Source: Hermatobates lingyangjiaoensis (lineage: Eukaryota; Arthropoda; Insecta; Hemiptera; Hermatobatidae). Taken from it: 64,000 nt of DNA. Within the stretch, counting starts at the first letter, position 1. The number at the start of each line of letters is the position of its first letter. The notes beneath the pieces are model-generated. The model searched no databases and was not told the origin of the DNA. It saw only the letters and a program-made list of their open reading frames with translations. Shown here piece by piece: positions 44,401 to 55,130 of the stretch. A program made the position numbers and the translations under genes. The stretch lies in assembly GCA_026182355.1 (NCBI GenBank), contig JAPFBL010000104.1, positions 1,605,501 through 1,669,500 of the forward strand. The letters are read 5' to 3'.

Positions 44401-45604
44401 GGGTTAAACTGGTACACCTAGACAGCCTGAGAGACTTATTGGAGAACACATTCTTTGCCAAGAGAACCGGTAATTATTTTCAAGAAGAGTTTAAATATAG
44501 AGTCTTTAATACTTTTTTGAAATTAGCAAAAGTAATTTCTACGGTTAAACATTTCCCAGACGACGATGGATGGAGGGGATAGGGAGAGTTTTTTTCAGGA
44601 TTCTGAGGTTGGCTTATGTCTAACGGAATTAAATTTAAGCCCAACTCTATGTATAGCTGAAAATAACTGACACACCGGTATTATTAAAGTGAGAGCAAAA
44701 TATGCTAGCTGTACTGTATAAAACATTCATGCTTATATTTTTCATTTATAATTAAATGTTATATTAAATATTCTTTCATATTTTAAAGAACTTCAAAACT
44801 TAATATGAGACTTGGATACGTTTCTCCTACTTCTATTTAGACAGTCCTGCTTAAAAGATACCTAGGTTTGTTATAATAATTGTTCCTTCAAGTTGATGAA
44901 TGGAATCGGAAGAAAAAACAAGGAATCGGTTGCAGACTTCTTCAGTTGGCGAAATACGAGAATTTATTGCTGTAGTCAGTTTTAAGTCGCTGAGAAATAT
45001 GCTGCGTTGCAAATGCTTTAAAGACCTTAAATCTGGTGGGTATTTTGAAACACTTATCAAGAATTAGTGGTCATAAAAGTTCTAGAGATTGAATTTGAAG
45101 TGTAAAACGAAATAGAGCAGCTGAAAACTATTGCAGTGAAATATGAGATTTCTGGGTTATTTATCCCTTGTCAGTTGGAGTCAACAGTGCAGCTGTCTGT
45201 GATTGCTTGATTTTGATGAAGGATAGAGTGGAGCCTCCAGAGTCCTTTATAACTTGAGGTAGGGCAGAATAGGGTTCGAAGTGACTGACAGCAATACAGG
45301 TTCAAAGGCACCTATGACATGCAATATCCCTTTAGCGATCCACCAACCATAGGCAATGAAAGAACACCACAATAAATCTAACAAACTCCTGTTCACAATT
45401 TCCAAAAGTAGTGACGTCCTCCTGTGGACGAGGTAGCAGGTAAACTCCTGAATAATAAGACATTTTTACATTTTATGGGACAAAACTTTTTCCGGTTCTT
45501 TTAAAAATCTGAGGATTTTTGCGTTATTACTTATGTCTCTTCTACGATAATATAAAAAATGCAAGACACTGTAGTTATCAGTTTAAGAGAATGAATAAGT
45601 TGTT
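41401..45604. other. AT-rich intronic sequence, no gene recognised
   Basis: No exon of the antiporter or other gene could be identified. 42420-42510 has a more balanced block with GGCAACAGGGTTGCTTTGCC but no readable product. Short frames at 41420, 44054 and 44851 have no recognisable domain. Confidence 0.4.
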
Positions 45605-45755
45605 TAAAATCAAATGGAGAAAAAAGGCTTTCCCATAATGGATAATTGCTCCTAAACAATGGAGTACATCTACACTATTTGATTCATCAGAGATTGTTGG
45701 CTGTAGCGTCTCCTCTATCTTTTGAATACACAACCACTCACATACACATTCACAA

Positions 45756-45804
<49 letters not shown>

Positions 45805-45920
45805 TATCATCGAAAGAACGTAATAAAAGGACTTTGAGAACCTTAAAACATGTAAATCTGTTAAAATCTTGAAAATTGATTTTTTTCATGATCACTATAC
45901 TTTATTTATAGTAAAGTAAA
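45605..45920 (-). repeat. Interspersed repeat R1, copy 2, with (CA)n
   Basis: Contains CTTTCCCATAATGGATAATT, a (CA)n tract at 45757-45801, AAAACATGTAAATCTGTTAA and CACTATACTTTATTTATAGT. Matches the other R1 copies in order and orientation. The two overlapping frames (45578-45895 and 45646-45837) follow the dinucleotide repeat. Confidence 0.75.
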
Positions 45921-46900
45921 AATTACATCTTCTCTTGTTATGGCAAAAACAGTTGTCCATTCGCTCTACTTATAGTCATTCAAAACATGTGTGATTTAGA
46001 ATTTAATATTAACTTAACATGGTTACTGCATTACAAAATATCCCTGGATTTAAACTAAAAAAATAATATTAATTAAAAAAGAACTAAGGAAGTCCTAAAA
46101 ATGATCTTTATTTTATCAAGATTTATTTAACTATTTAAATTTGCTTTATTTAATTGATGATGCATACAAACAAATTCCCTTTCACTCCATTGAATGTATT
46201 TGTCAAGAATATATTTCAGTCAGTGTTACTAATACTACTTAGAAAATATAAATAATTTAATTAATTTTAATGAGTATAATAATAGGTCTAATTATATTAA
46301 ATTTAAAAAATTTGGACTAATCTAAATTTTTCTTGAACAAATTAATAATGTAACAATCTGAGTTATTAATTTAGGTTATCATATAAAGTTACTACCTAAA
46401 TAGTTGAATTAGGAATGTTATAAAGTAAATATATGTTGCAAAAGGAATTGGCCAAGTCATCGCCTATCCATGAGTTCTATAGTTAAGGTTAAAGGATTGC
46501 CTTGCACCATGTGAACCATTAATCTTACAACGAGTTCTTACAAACAATATATTATTGCTCCAATCTGATTATTAACTCATGTTTTCATGCATGAAGCTTT
46601 AATTAAAAGTTTACTGTGTTCAAATGATCAATACGAATTCTATAAGATCATTAATCATGTCAAAGTTGTAAGATATGGAGGAATCTAATAATTAAGAGTA
46701 AACGTTGGAAATTATTTAAAAACTTGTATAGCATTTTATCAATAATTTATCAGTTATTTAACAAAAAAAATTGGCTGTTAAGCATTTAATCATAAGTTGA
46801 AATAAACCAGGATTAAGATTTTAGAGAATCTTTATAAATAAAATAATGATTTTGTCTGTACATTGCTTAGAACTGACTCATTTCAAGTTTTCTTTACGTT
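45921..46900. other. AT-rich intronic sequence, no gene recognised
   Basis: Nothing recognised. Confidence 0.4.
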
Positions 46901-46966
46901 TCATACATTGGAGAAACCGAATCCACCCTTAGAAAAATTTCTGTCGGTTTGTCTGTTTGTCCGCAA

Positions 46967-47260
46967 AACTTTGTCACAGGTAAACTCAGCTACCATAAGA
47001 CATATAAAGCTGAAACTTTTACAGTAGATTTGTGTAGGTCTAACTTAAAATATAGGCTCTGAATTGATTGGAAATTCAATGTAGAAGTGAAGTTATGGAC
47101 GTTTAACGCAAAAATGTTTGTCACAAGTAAACTCAGCCACCATAAGACATAGCGAGCTGAAACATTGACACTGGATTTGTGTGTGCCTAACTTAAAATAT
47201 GGGCTCTAAATAGATTATTAATTCAGTACAGAAGCGAAGTTATGGGGCTTTTAGCTGTAT
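46967..47260 (+). repeat. Tandem duplication, two diverged units of about 140 bp
   Basis: Both units have TTTGTCACA.GTAAACTCAGC, ACCATAAGACATA, AGCTGAAAC, GATTTGTGT and CTAACTTAAAATAT.GGCTCT, then GAAGT.AAGTTATGG. Located just before the Helitron helicase remnant and preceded by GTTTGTCTGTTTGTCCGCAAA, a style of sequence often seen in non-coding parts of animal Helitrons; likely part of the same element. Confidence 0.6.
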
Positions 47261-47397
47261 TTTCCTAACTTCACAGACAAGTTTGTTTTGAAAATACACA
47301 GGTGTGGCAAGTAGGTATTGTTAGTTTATTTTAATTTCAATTGAGCATATGAATATATTGCGTATTTGACATCATTGAAATGGTGTTTCACAGAGTT

Positions 47398-48070
47398 GAG
47401 GATGTACTATCTATTGAGAATAAATGTTTTGTAAACGAGCAATTCTCAGCCCTTAATATGAACAGGCAGGAGAAATCAACAAACAAGTTCTTACGCTATA
47501 TGAAGCCGAGGAAAGAACTTACAAGTCAGTAAAGAGATTGGATTAGTGATGAAGAAGCAGTTCATTATCTAATTGAATTTCTTGACTCTGAATTTATTTC
47601 TCCTGGACTGCCTGCTCATGAGTAAAAACTTAAAGTAGGAGCACCATTGATGCTGCAATTTATAGCAGTAACAAATTTCATGTTACGAAACATGAGTGCT
47701 CCAAAAACTGTGCAACGGGACACGACTCTGAGTTCGTGCTCTACACAGATATGCCATAGAGGCGGACATAATGACTGGATGTGGTATTGGGGAGTCTGTG
47801 TGTATACCACGCATACCATTGATTCCGAGCCACTGTCTGTTTCCATTCAAATGATTGCAAAGTCCCGTCAGAGTCTATTTCGCAATGACGTTAACTAAGT
47901 CGCAAAGGGAGACTTTATCTAACGCAGGAATTCAAGTTAGCGAAACCAAGTTTTTCTCACATGGTCAACTGTAGTTTACTTGCTCAATAGTCAGAGGTTT
48001 CAACTGATTGTTCTTCCATGAACCTGAAGGACAGACAGCTAATGTAGTGTATACAGAGGCATTTGTTTAA
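47398..48070 (+). pseudogene. Helitron helicase (PIF1-like) C-terminal remnant
   Basis: Plus-strand translation in mixed frames gives, in the family order: YEAEERTYKSVKRLD-like, then DEEAVHYLIEFLDS, SPGLPAHE, KLKVGAPLML, then CNGTRL, then IPRIPLIPS, YFAMTLTKSQRETLSNAGIQ, FFSHGQL and HEPEGQTANVVYTEAFV. These match the last third of the RepHel protein of animal Helitrons, the replicative rolling-circle elements (PGLPPH, LKVGAP.ML, IPRIPL.PS, FAMTINKSQGQTL, SHGQLYVA..R). In-frame stops occur after PAHE and CNGTRL, and a short insertion (47662-47705, AVTNFMLRNM) interrupts the LRN segment, so the copy is dead. Short frames on either strand (47616-47898) are parts of it. Confidence 0.85.
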
Positions 48071-48179
48071 CACTGTACTAATAATGGTGTTTTCTACTAT
48101 TCTATAATTTCTAATTATAGTATTAGTAATATACTATAATTGATATTTTGGAATACCAAGTATAATAGGATTTTTGATT

Positions 48180-48205
48180 CCGTCAAAGACGGGTACATTT
48201 GCTAG
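48180..48205 (+). mobile_element. Helitron 3' terminus
   Basis: Hairpin CCGTC-AAA-GACGG (48180-48192) followed by GTACATTTGCTAG and then T. A short GC hairpin about 10 nt before a CTAG end, inserted before T, is the usual Helitron 3' structure. It lies about 110 bp after the helicase remnant. The 5' end (TC) was not found. Confidence 0.75.
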
Positions 48206-48931
48206 TTATTTAATAAATGAATACTTCAGCATTCATTGACAGTTGATGATTTCAGTCGTATTCTGTTTCATTTGACATAAGCGTATTCTATCCTTGCCAT
48301 TATCATTTTCTTCATACATACTATTTCTTTTTTTCCCATATATCTATGACACTTTCATTAGTAAAAAACACGTCTATCCAGTTTTAATGAGTTACTAATG
48401 TGTTTTGTAAATTGTTTAGTTATTCAATATGTGTTGTGCTTCTATTATTGCCTATACTATTCCTTTCTGTTCTTGCAGTATATTCCTCAATTTTGTCCTT
48501 ATTGTCTAGTTTTATGTTTTTGTATAATTAGTAGCTTGCAAAATATAAAAATAATAATAATTAAGGGTGTTATGAAAGTCAGAGCATGTCAAGGCAAGGA
48601 AGAGGGAGAATATATTTCTCACTTTGTGAATGCCCTGGTCTGGCTCAGAGAAGAAAGCGACATTAGTAGACTACTGCTTTGACAATTTGAGAAACTATCA
48701 TCCACGTGTAATATGGATCTAATCAACTTTACTGGGATGGTTCAATAGACTACTCAGAGAGAATAGCCCTATTTTTTTTTGTGGTATCACAAGAATCTAG
48801 TTTATGACCTATTTGGGTTCTCTTCTGGGACGGCCACTGCAATCTAACCCAGCCTATATTATAAGAGTATATGTTGCTATGTTTACGATAGATTTGTAAG
48901 TAACTATGGTAGAAATAAATAGTGTACTAAC
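48206..48931. other. AT-rich intronic sequence before the exon
   Basis: A 94-codon plus-strand frame (48398-48682) contains VRACQGKEEGEYISHFVNAL, which looks vaguely like a retroelement gag fragment, but the evidence is too weak to name it. Confidence 0.35.
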
Positions 48932-49075
48932 CAAAGTCGCAGCAAGGATAATGGCAGCTGAGAGGGTCACAATGTTGGGATCCATTTGATCTAGTTTGAT
49001 CTCTGTTCCAGTGAGTCCAAAAAGAACCGGCTCGAAAATCATCCAGAAGATTTCAAACGCTGTCGCCACTGGGTT
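48932..49075 (-). CDS. NHA/SLC9B-type Na+/H+ antiporter, third-last exon
   Basis: Internal exon of 144 nt (48 codons, phase 0 at both ends). It is bounded by a pyrimidine-rich acceptor ending TTTCAG (just above 49075) and a donor TTG|GTTAGT (at 48931). The peptide starts NPVATAFEIFWMIFEPVLFG and continues through LTGTEI into a membrane-like stretch. The pattern F(E/Q)P(L/V)LFGL.G.E is characteristic of the NHA (SLC9B) branch of cation/proton antiporters, which exchange Na+ or Li+ for H+ across plasma or organelle membranes. The reading frame passes directly into the exon at 33997. An in-frame methionine after the acceptor is internal, not a start. Family assignment is confident; ortholog identity (SLC9B1/B2, insect NHA1/NHA2) cannot be settled here. 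Confidence 0.85.
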
Positions 49076-49284
49076 CTGAAACAGGTAAAACTACATTAAG
49101 AAACATGTTTTCAAATTCATTGAATAGAAGCCCATAAGATGGGATTATAAAAACTTTTTATCGCTGTAAAAAAAAGTGTAGGTACAACAATAATATGAAA
49201 GGTCAAGGTTCCTTGAAAATTGTTTCTTAAATCGTTTCTAACTTTGTCTATAGCATGCGTTATTATTTTCCTTTCTATTTTACT

Positions 49285-49575
49285 TTATTATCAGTTAAGC
49301 AGAATGATCGTGAAAAAATTAGATCTCATGATTTTTAACGAATATACATTTTGAGATGCCCCAAAAGACCTTTTATGACGTATTTTCTATGATGTGGTAT
49401 GTGTGTGTGTGCACGAGAGTGTGTGTGTGGGAGAGTATATATCAATAATTGTGTAGGCGCAGCCCACAACATTTGATAAATCAAATTAATATTTTACTCA
49501 AAATGGGCCATATAGCCTAGATGTGCCCAAACATAATTGAGAGCAATTATGCATAATAGGAAAGTCACTTTTTTT
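49285..49575 (+). repeat. Interspersed repeat R1, copy 3
   Basis: Begins with a degraded ACTTTATTATCAGTTAAGC, then GATCGTGAAAAAATTAGATC, a (TG)n-rich centre (49398-49435), AATGGGCCATATAGCCTAGA and GGAAAGTCACTTTTTTTGCC. Lies about 200 bp upstream of the antiporter exon at 49075. Confidence 0.7.
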
Positions 49576-52555
49576 GCCAAATTGTGTGTCAAGACAACAC
49601 TTTATTGTCTCAGACTAGTAAATCTGGAGTATTGAAATATTTATATTAACAGAGATGCTACAAAGCAGTAATCCACAGAATCATAAGATTTTTAAATGTT
49701 GATTATATTTTTTTTTAAAATATAAATTTTTACTAATGATTGAATGAGAAAGCTTTTGAAGAGACAAAAATCATTATATTATTAACTACTTTGATATTTT
49801 TTGACTTTGGTAAAGTAGCGTGAAGAGCACTCCAGATTTTATTTTTATAATTTCTGCAACAGTTATATAATAATATAGGTTCTTTATTGGTTTTGTTTTT
49901 TCATTCATATTTCTGTCTTTTACTTTCTCTATTAGTTTTGAAGGGTTCTCAATGGAGTTCGAGTTTGGCAACTTGACCTTGTCTGTTATTACTTTAGCTT
50001 TTTCTCTTGAGATTTCAAGAGCAGGGGGATATCTACAACTTACTACCGATTTGATGGTTTCACCTATTTTATGTAGCTTAATTCACTATTTCATTTTGAG
50101 TGAAGATGGGTACATGTTTATAAAATTCATTCAGATTTATTATGTTATGGGATTTATTTATTACATTTTAAATTTAATTTAAGAATTTTTTAGTCCCATA
50201 TTTTTCTGTTCAATTAAATTATTTTCAGCTGTGAAATTCTTCGTTTATTTAATATGATGTAAGAATTGTTTTTATTATAATACTTTTATCAACCTTGGTA
50301 GCTTAGGTTACAATTCCCAATTTAATTTAACAACAGAAAATTACAAGTGAAAAAGACCTTCACTACTAAATTCCAAGAAGACAGATACTGACACTAGATT
50401 TTTATATTTATATTTAAATGTAATAAACTATAAGTTCTGTCATTTTAATGTTCCCTTTAAAAACGGAACTAAGTAGATACGTTGAAGACCTCAAAGATTT
50501 CAAGTATGAACTAGATACACTGTAGTCCTGAGTGGCTGCAAAGTTCTTGTTCCAATGAGATGGTGTAAGCTGACACTCTTTTAAATCTGACCTGAGGATG
50601 GTTGAAAGGGACGTTTATGGCCGAGTTATTGGGCTCAAGATTACTTGCAAGTGGACACTTCAGAAACTAGATATCTAACCCTCAAATTTTTTATATTGCG
50701 GTTTTCTTGGAGAGAGAGCTTTTGTAGTGAGATCCACAAATCTTTCACAACTCAAGAAACCCAGAGCCACATATGAGTCCTAAACATATGCTGTTAAAAT
50801 AGATAACCCAACTCATTTTATGTATAAAGCTTTGTATCTGCCTTATGGCAATTTATTTTATGTTATTTCTTATTAAATTACTATAAAAACATTTTTTTGT
50901 CAAGAAATATATTACAATTAATGAGATATTATACAATGATATACAATTAGACGTTAGAACTGGCCAGTCAAACTCGGTGGCAAACCCTGAAGACAAGAAC
51001 GAAGTATCGAGAGCCATCCAAGATGTTTATATCACCTGACTCATCAACCAAAATGTATTGCCGCCACATATGTTATTTTCTGATACTTTTAAACATAATA
51101 ACACTTATTACCAAAGTTATATTCCATTTTTTGAAAAAAAAATTTAAAAATGTATATTATAGTTATCAAACCTTAATTCCTAAAAAAAATTTCAAATTTT
51201 ACACTGTTGGAATATTTTAGATGATACATAATATCACAAGTCAAAATGTTTCCAACAAAATTTGTAAAATTTAAATTTATAATAGGCTATGATTTTTTTA
51301 GACTTCCTCTGAACTAGGAGTATACAATTATTTAGATAATATTTTTTGTTATATTTTTTTTATACCAGGATGTTATTCCCAATTTTAAATCCTTAAGAGC
51401 TGATTGAAATCTATGAATTCTATCTTATCCCATACCGAGATCAGAAAAGAAATCTGCTGTGCAACTTTCTTTTGACTATCAGTAACGATCAAACAGGTGT
51501 CAGTCAGTTAAACCAGTCTGTCGTATCGGTCCTTCTCAAATAGTATGGATAAGCACAAATTCAAAATAGATTCCTAGAAAAGTACTCTTCAATATTTGTA
51601 ACAGACTATTAATTTGTGATCCTCTTTCTGTTTGATTTTTTTCCCCACCTCTATTGAACTTAACTGGATAACACAAAATCTCTAAAAGTTACTTAATCTG
51701 TGATAAAAAGTAAGTTTATACAGTATGATCTATTATCTCTTATTAAATGATCCTGCATATGTTAGCATACAGTGAAATTAGTGATTGTTGTGGACTAGAA
51801 TACAACTCAATAAATTGTGGGAAGAGAGAGACTGTAAGTCAAGAGTAGATTGTCTGGCTTTAGCTGTCAGAGAGGTGTGTCGGGAAGACACTCCCAAGCA
51901 CGTGCTGCGGCCCCAATTCAATTACAACACACCTGCCGCAGCAACCTCAAATCCTTTCTTCTTCCTTCCGTCCCGCTTTTATTTAATTATTAATTTTCTG
52001 AAAAACAGCCTTATTTGTTTTCTTCCCATGTCATAGCATGCTGATGAAAATTGGACCTAATTTGAGGAATGAATAAATCAGTTAGCCGAACAATCTCGCT
52101 TTTTCTCAGATCCACTTTCTACGTAAACATCTTCCCTTTGTATGTTACTTTCCTTTCACTCATTTCTGTTGATTCAAATTAAATTAATTAATCCTCATAA
52201 TCATGTAACCATCACGTTTGTTTCCTGACACCTTAAATATTGTGATTTAATTTTAACCTTTAACACTGTAACGTACATAAATTTATTTTACTTTAATCCA
52301 TGTAGAGAACCTTTAGACAAGTAGGAAACTTACATTCAGAAACAACTAACTTTGCTTATGTTTCAAGGTATATATAGGTAGAGAACATTGGATTCGAAAT
52401 TAAATTAATTCAAATTACTGTCTGTTAACACAATATCTTAAGATTTGTCTCTTCTATGGTATTATACCAGTTGTACTTCAATCACATATAATCTACAGAA
52501 AAGATGGCTTAGACACAAAGAGAAGACTGATAGTTATTAGGAGAACTAAAAACAA
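49576..52555. other. No gene recognised; upstream antiporter exons not found
   Basis: 49820-49845 holds the CACTCCAGATTTTATTTT block of repeat R2. 50590-50625 has CCTGAGGATGGTTGAAAGGG, weakly like a PLE terminal motif. 51830-51960 is GC-richer, with a plus-strand frame of 83 codons but no recognisable domain. Confidence 0.4.
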
Positions 52556-52558
52556 AGA

Positions 52559-52766
52559 GAATATATATATATATCAATGATCAAACGACAATATAAAATG
52601 GGAAAACAAGACTAATCTCTTTCAACCGTAACAAACGGTTTTCGTCAGAGTCAAAACCCCATCTCTGACGAAGACCGCTTGTTCCGGTTGAAAGATCTTA
52701 GTCTTGTTTTCCCATTTCATATTGTGGTGTGATCATTGATTGTTATTTCACGTGTTTATGTGAAAT

Positions 52767-52807
<41 letters not shown>
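52559..52807. mobile_element. PLE family D, head-to-head palindrome 1
   Basis: Arms about 52573-52650 and 52663-52740. The right arm reads CTCTGACGAAGACCGCTTGT, TCCGGTTGAAAGATCTTAG and TTTCCCATTTCATATTGTGG. (TA)n on both outer sides (52560-52574 and 52771-52807). The left motif is slightly degraded (AATCTCTTTCAACC). Confidence 0.85.
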
Positions 52808-52809
<2 letters not shown>

Positions 52810-52985
52810 AAAGAGAGAGAGAGAGAGAGAGAGTTGACTGTCATCCCACCGTCAATTCACTTCTTGTCCTGACCACCATAGCAGTCAAAATATTGAAATA
52901 TGAGTACTATTTTTACGTCTCGTTTTATGTGTCACAGTTTACTTTAGGTGTAATTAGAACTTCCGTAACGCATTTGGTTTGCACT
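52808..52985 (+). mobile_element. (GA)n tract and PLE family L end
   Basis: (GA)n at 52812-52833, then TTGTCCTGACCACCATAGCA and GTCAAAATATTGAAATATGA (52866-52905), a degenerate terminal motif shared with 41275-41235, ending at (TA)n 52987-53010. Confidence 0.5.
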
Positions 52986-53239
52986 TATATATATATATAT
53001 ATATATATATGATCAAACCACAATAAGAAATGGGAAAACAAGACTAAGATCTTTCAACCGTAACAAGCGGTCTTCGTCAGAGTCAAAAACCCAACTCCTA
53101 AGTTTTGGGTTTTTGACTCTGGTTGGGTTTTTGACTCTGACGAAGACCGCTTGTTACGGTTGAAAGATCTTAGTCTTGTTTTCCCATTTCTTATTGTGGT
53201 TTGATCATTGATTGTTGTTTCACGTGTTTATGTGAAATC

Positions 53240-53277
<38 letters not shown>
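52986..53277. mobile_element. PLE family D, head-to-head palindrome 2
   Basis: Arms about 53011-53096 and 53121-53206, almost identical. The right arm has CTGACGAAGACCGCTTGTTA and CGGTTGAAAGATCTTAGTC (53137-53175). The centre contains a duplicated TTTTTGACTCTGGTTGGG piece. (TA)n on both outer sides (52987-53010 and 53243-53277). Confidence 0.85.
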
Positions 53278-53280
<3 letters not shown>

Positions 53281-53282
<2 letters not shown>

Positions 53283-53930
53283 AAAAACATAGACAAATTA
53301 AAAGCACACACGTACAGTGGTGGATTATCGGGCATTTGTACGGCTTATGGATTTTGGGCAGAAGGTAAAACTCAGAACAGCTCGGGTTCTTGTTACGATA
53401 GAAAAGCTTCATCAGAACCAAGTCCCTCTACAGAGGCAGATCTGTTAATTAGGATAACTTACTCGGTGTGGAACTCAGAAGTAGGGTTGATATTAAGACA
53501 GAGATGAGGTAGTAAGAAGTGTTGTTTGACTGTCTCATGGCTTCCTTTTTATAAGTTTCAATATCAAGAAGAACAATGGTTGAACCTTTATTAATGGCAT
53601 TATTAGAAGATTGTGGTTGTGGGAACGTCTGTTCAGAGCTAAACGTTCAGGATGCGTTATGTTGTCATGAGGTTTAAGAGAATTGAGAAAGGATGGGCTA
53701 CTGATTTTATTAAGGAGTAGGGATGGTGAATTCCTCAAGATGATGGGAAGCAGGGAGGAGTATTCTGTCCAGTCGCTAAAGTTAACCAAGTTCAACTCCT
53801 TGAAGATGGACAATTATTCTGCCGTCCTCTCCGCTGGTAGTACTACTGGAAATACAGAGGAGGACGTAATACTCCATTGGACTCTATTGTCCGTCGCTGC
53901 CTCCAAAAATTCAAACCACTTCATCTCGTG
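53281..53930 (-). pseudogene. PLE reverse transcriptase N-terminal remnant (family G end)
   Basis: Minus strand. One frame (53813-53535) starts MSIFKELNLVNFSDWTEYSS; another at about 53617-53530 reads NKGSTIVLLDIETYKKEAMR, the PLE/RT motif (D/N)KG.T.V..D...Y..E; then a third at about 53396-53340 reads FYLLPKIHKPYKCPI, the next conserved RT block (F-Y-x-L-P-K-I-H-K). Stops and frameshifts separate them. After the last block the sequence jumps straight to the family G end (TGTGCTTTTAATTTGTCTAT, 53312-53290), so most of RT and all of the endonuclease are deleted. Confidence 0.75.
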
Positions 53931-54099
53931 AACCCCCACACTTCCCTGCTTTGCATCTTAAATTAGAAAACTAATTAAGTCAATCATATAAATGTATAAT
54001 AATGTAACTATATAACATAAATAATAACAAAAATAATAAAAAACAAAATTTTAAAAATCTATGAAAAGAAAACCGAATAATGAATGAAATATAAGTAGA
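53931..54099. other. AT-rich spacer
   Basis: No gene; A-rich sequence, perhaps the 3' region of the adjoining PLE family A copy. Confidence 0.35.
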
Positions 54100-54400
54100 C
54101 AATTTTGTTTCAAGTTAATAAATAAATAATATTAAAGAATAATTAATGATTAGGGCTATATCCAGCAGCAGATGTGCCACTCAGGGGAAAATAAGACTAA
54201 AGCTCTTAAAGTGACATTAGCGTTGAGATTGGAAAGCTTCTTAAGTACTTTTGTAGGTAAGAAGTCATTGCGAGGTGGGGAGTGAGCCCTAGCGGGACTT
54301 AGGCAGCTGACATTTTTCTACCTGCTCATGACAAGGTCACTACCAAATATAGTAGTGGGTTTTGTATTGGCTTGTATGTGTTTTTCTCTGTGAATTTAGT

Positions 54401-54405
<5 letters not shown>
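54100..54405. mobile_element. PLE family A fragment, degenerate
   Basis: 54150-54190 on the minus strand reads LSGTSAAGYSPNH-stop, corresponding to the end of the family A endonuclease (RSVPGLNLNR). At 54317-54360 on the plus strand CTACCTGCTCATGACAAGGT and CAAATATAGTAGTGGG is a degraded family A motif, ending at (TA)n 54405-54443. A folded, decayed copy. Confidence 0.5.
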
Positions 54406-54450
<45 letters not shown>

Positions 54451-54950
54451 TATAGTATAAATAGGGAGCAGACCTTCTTTTATACATATTGTGTTGAACT
54501 GAATTGCCTTAATTAAACATACCTTTTTTTTTTAGCAGTTTTTCATATTTCCTTGCTAATTTTAAATCGTCTTGATTTAGCTGGTGGATTATTTGAGCGA
54601 AACTCTGGTAAGGATAGGGATATTTATTTTTTAGTGACCAATTTTATTTAACTTACTGTTATGTTTACATACTTGTTCCATGAAAATGGTTTTGTTTTGT
54701 AACGTTTTATAATAATTTCTGATGATGGCTGGAGACAACCGAAACATGTCATGTTATGTTATGTTAATCATTAAATATTGATGGCTTACCAGAGTTTTGC
54801 TCAAATAATCCACCAGCTAAATCAAGACGATTTAAATTAGGGAGCAGACCTTCTTTTATACATATTGTGTTGAACTGAATTGCCTTAATTAAACATACGT
54901 TTTTTTTTGAGCAGTTTTTCATATTTCCTTGCTAATTTTAAATCGTCTTA
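54406..54950. mobile_element. PLE family F, rearranged copy with inverted and direct repeats
   Basis: Inverted arms 54564-54612 and 54785-54833 (AAATCGTCTTGATTTAGCTG). Direct repeats 54462-54573 and 54839-54949 (AGGGAGCAGACCTTCTTTTA). Terminal motif CTGATGATGGCTGGAGACAA and CCGAAACATGTC at 54719-54752. Minus-strand coding in 54600-54464: DDLKLARKYEKLLKKK and, in another frame, FNTICIKEGLLPIYT, the PLE N-terminal block. (TA)n at 54411-54455. Confidence 0.75.
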
Positions 54951-55130
54951 GCTTAGATAATTAGCAAGGAAATATGAAAAACTGCTCAAAAAAGAGATTT
55001 CCGAAAATTAGAGACTGTAAGTGTGTTCTTTTGATTTCTCTATGTTTCCTTGTCTATATTGAACTATATTTGTCCGTTTTGGATCGTATTTCCAACGATA
55101 AAGTATTTATATATATATATATATATATAT
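54951..55130 (+). mobile_element. Chimeric junction of PLE family F to family G end
   Basis: 54958-54990 is an inverted piece of the family F coding block (TTAGCAAGGAAATATGAAAA). At about 54998 it switches to the family G end (CGAAAATTAGAGACTGTAAG, then TTCTTTTGATTTCTCTATG), which runs to GGATCGTATTTCCAACGATA and (TA)n at 55107-55128. Confidence 0.7.

Noticed and set aside
44880..44960. PLE-like motif CTGAAGAAGTCTGCAACCG (minus)
   Set aside because: GAAA is absent, the hairpin is poor and there is no flanking (TA)n or family match.
48398..48682. Possible gag or gene fragment (VRACQGKEEGEYISHFVNAL)
   Set aside because: Only a vague resemblance; no second motif or supporting structure.
51785..52036. 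83-codon plus-strand frame in a GC-richer patch
   Set aside because: No recognisable domain, and the second half is low-complexity. It was also considered as a missing antiporter exon, but the minus strand is interrupted and lacks the family motifs.
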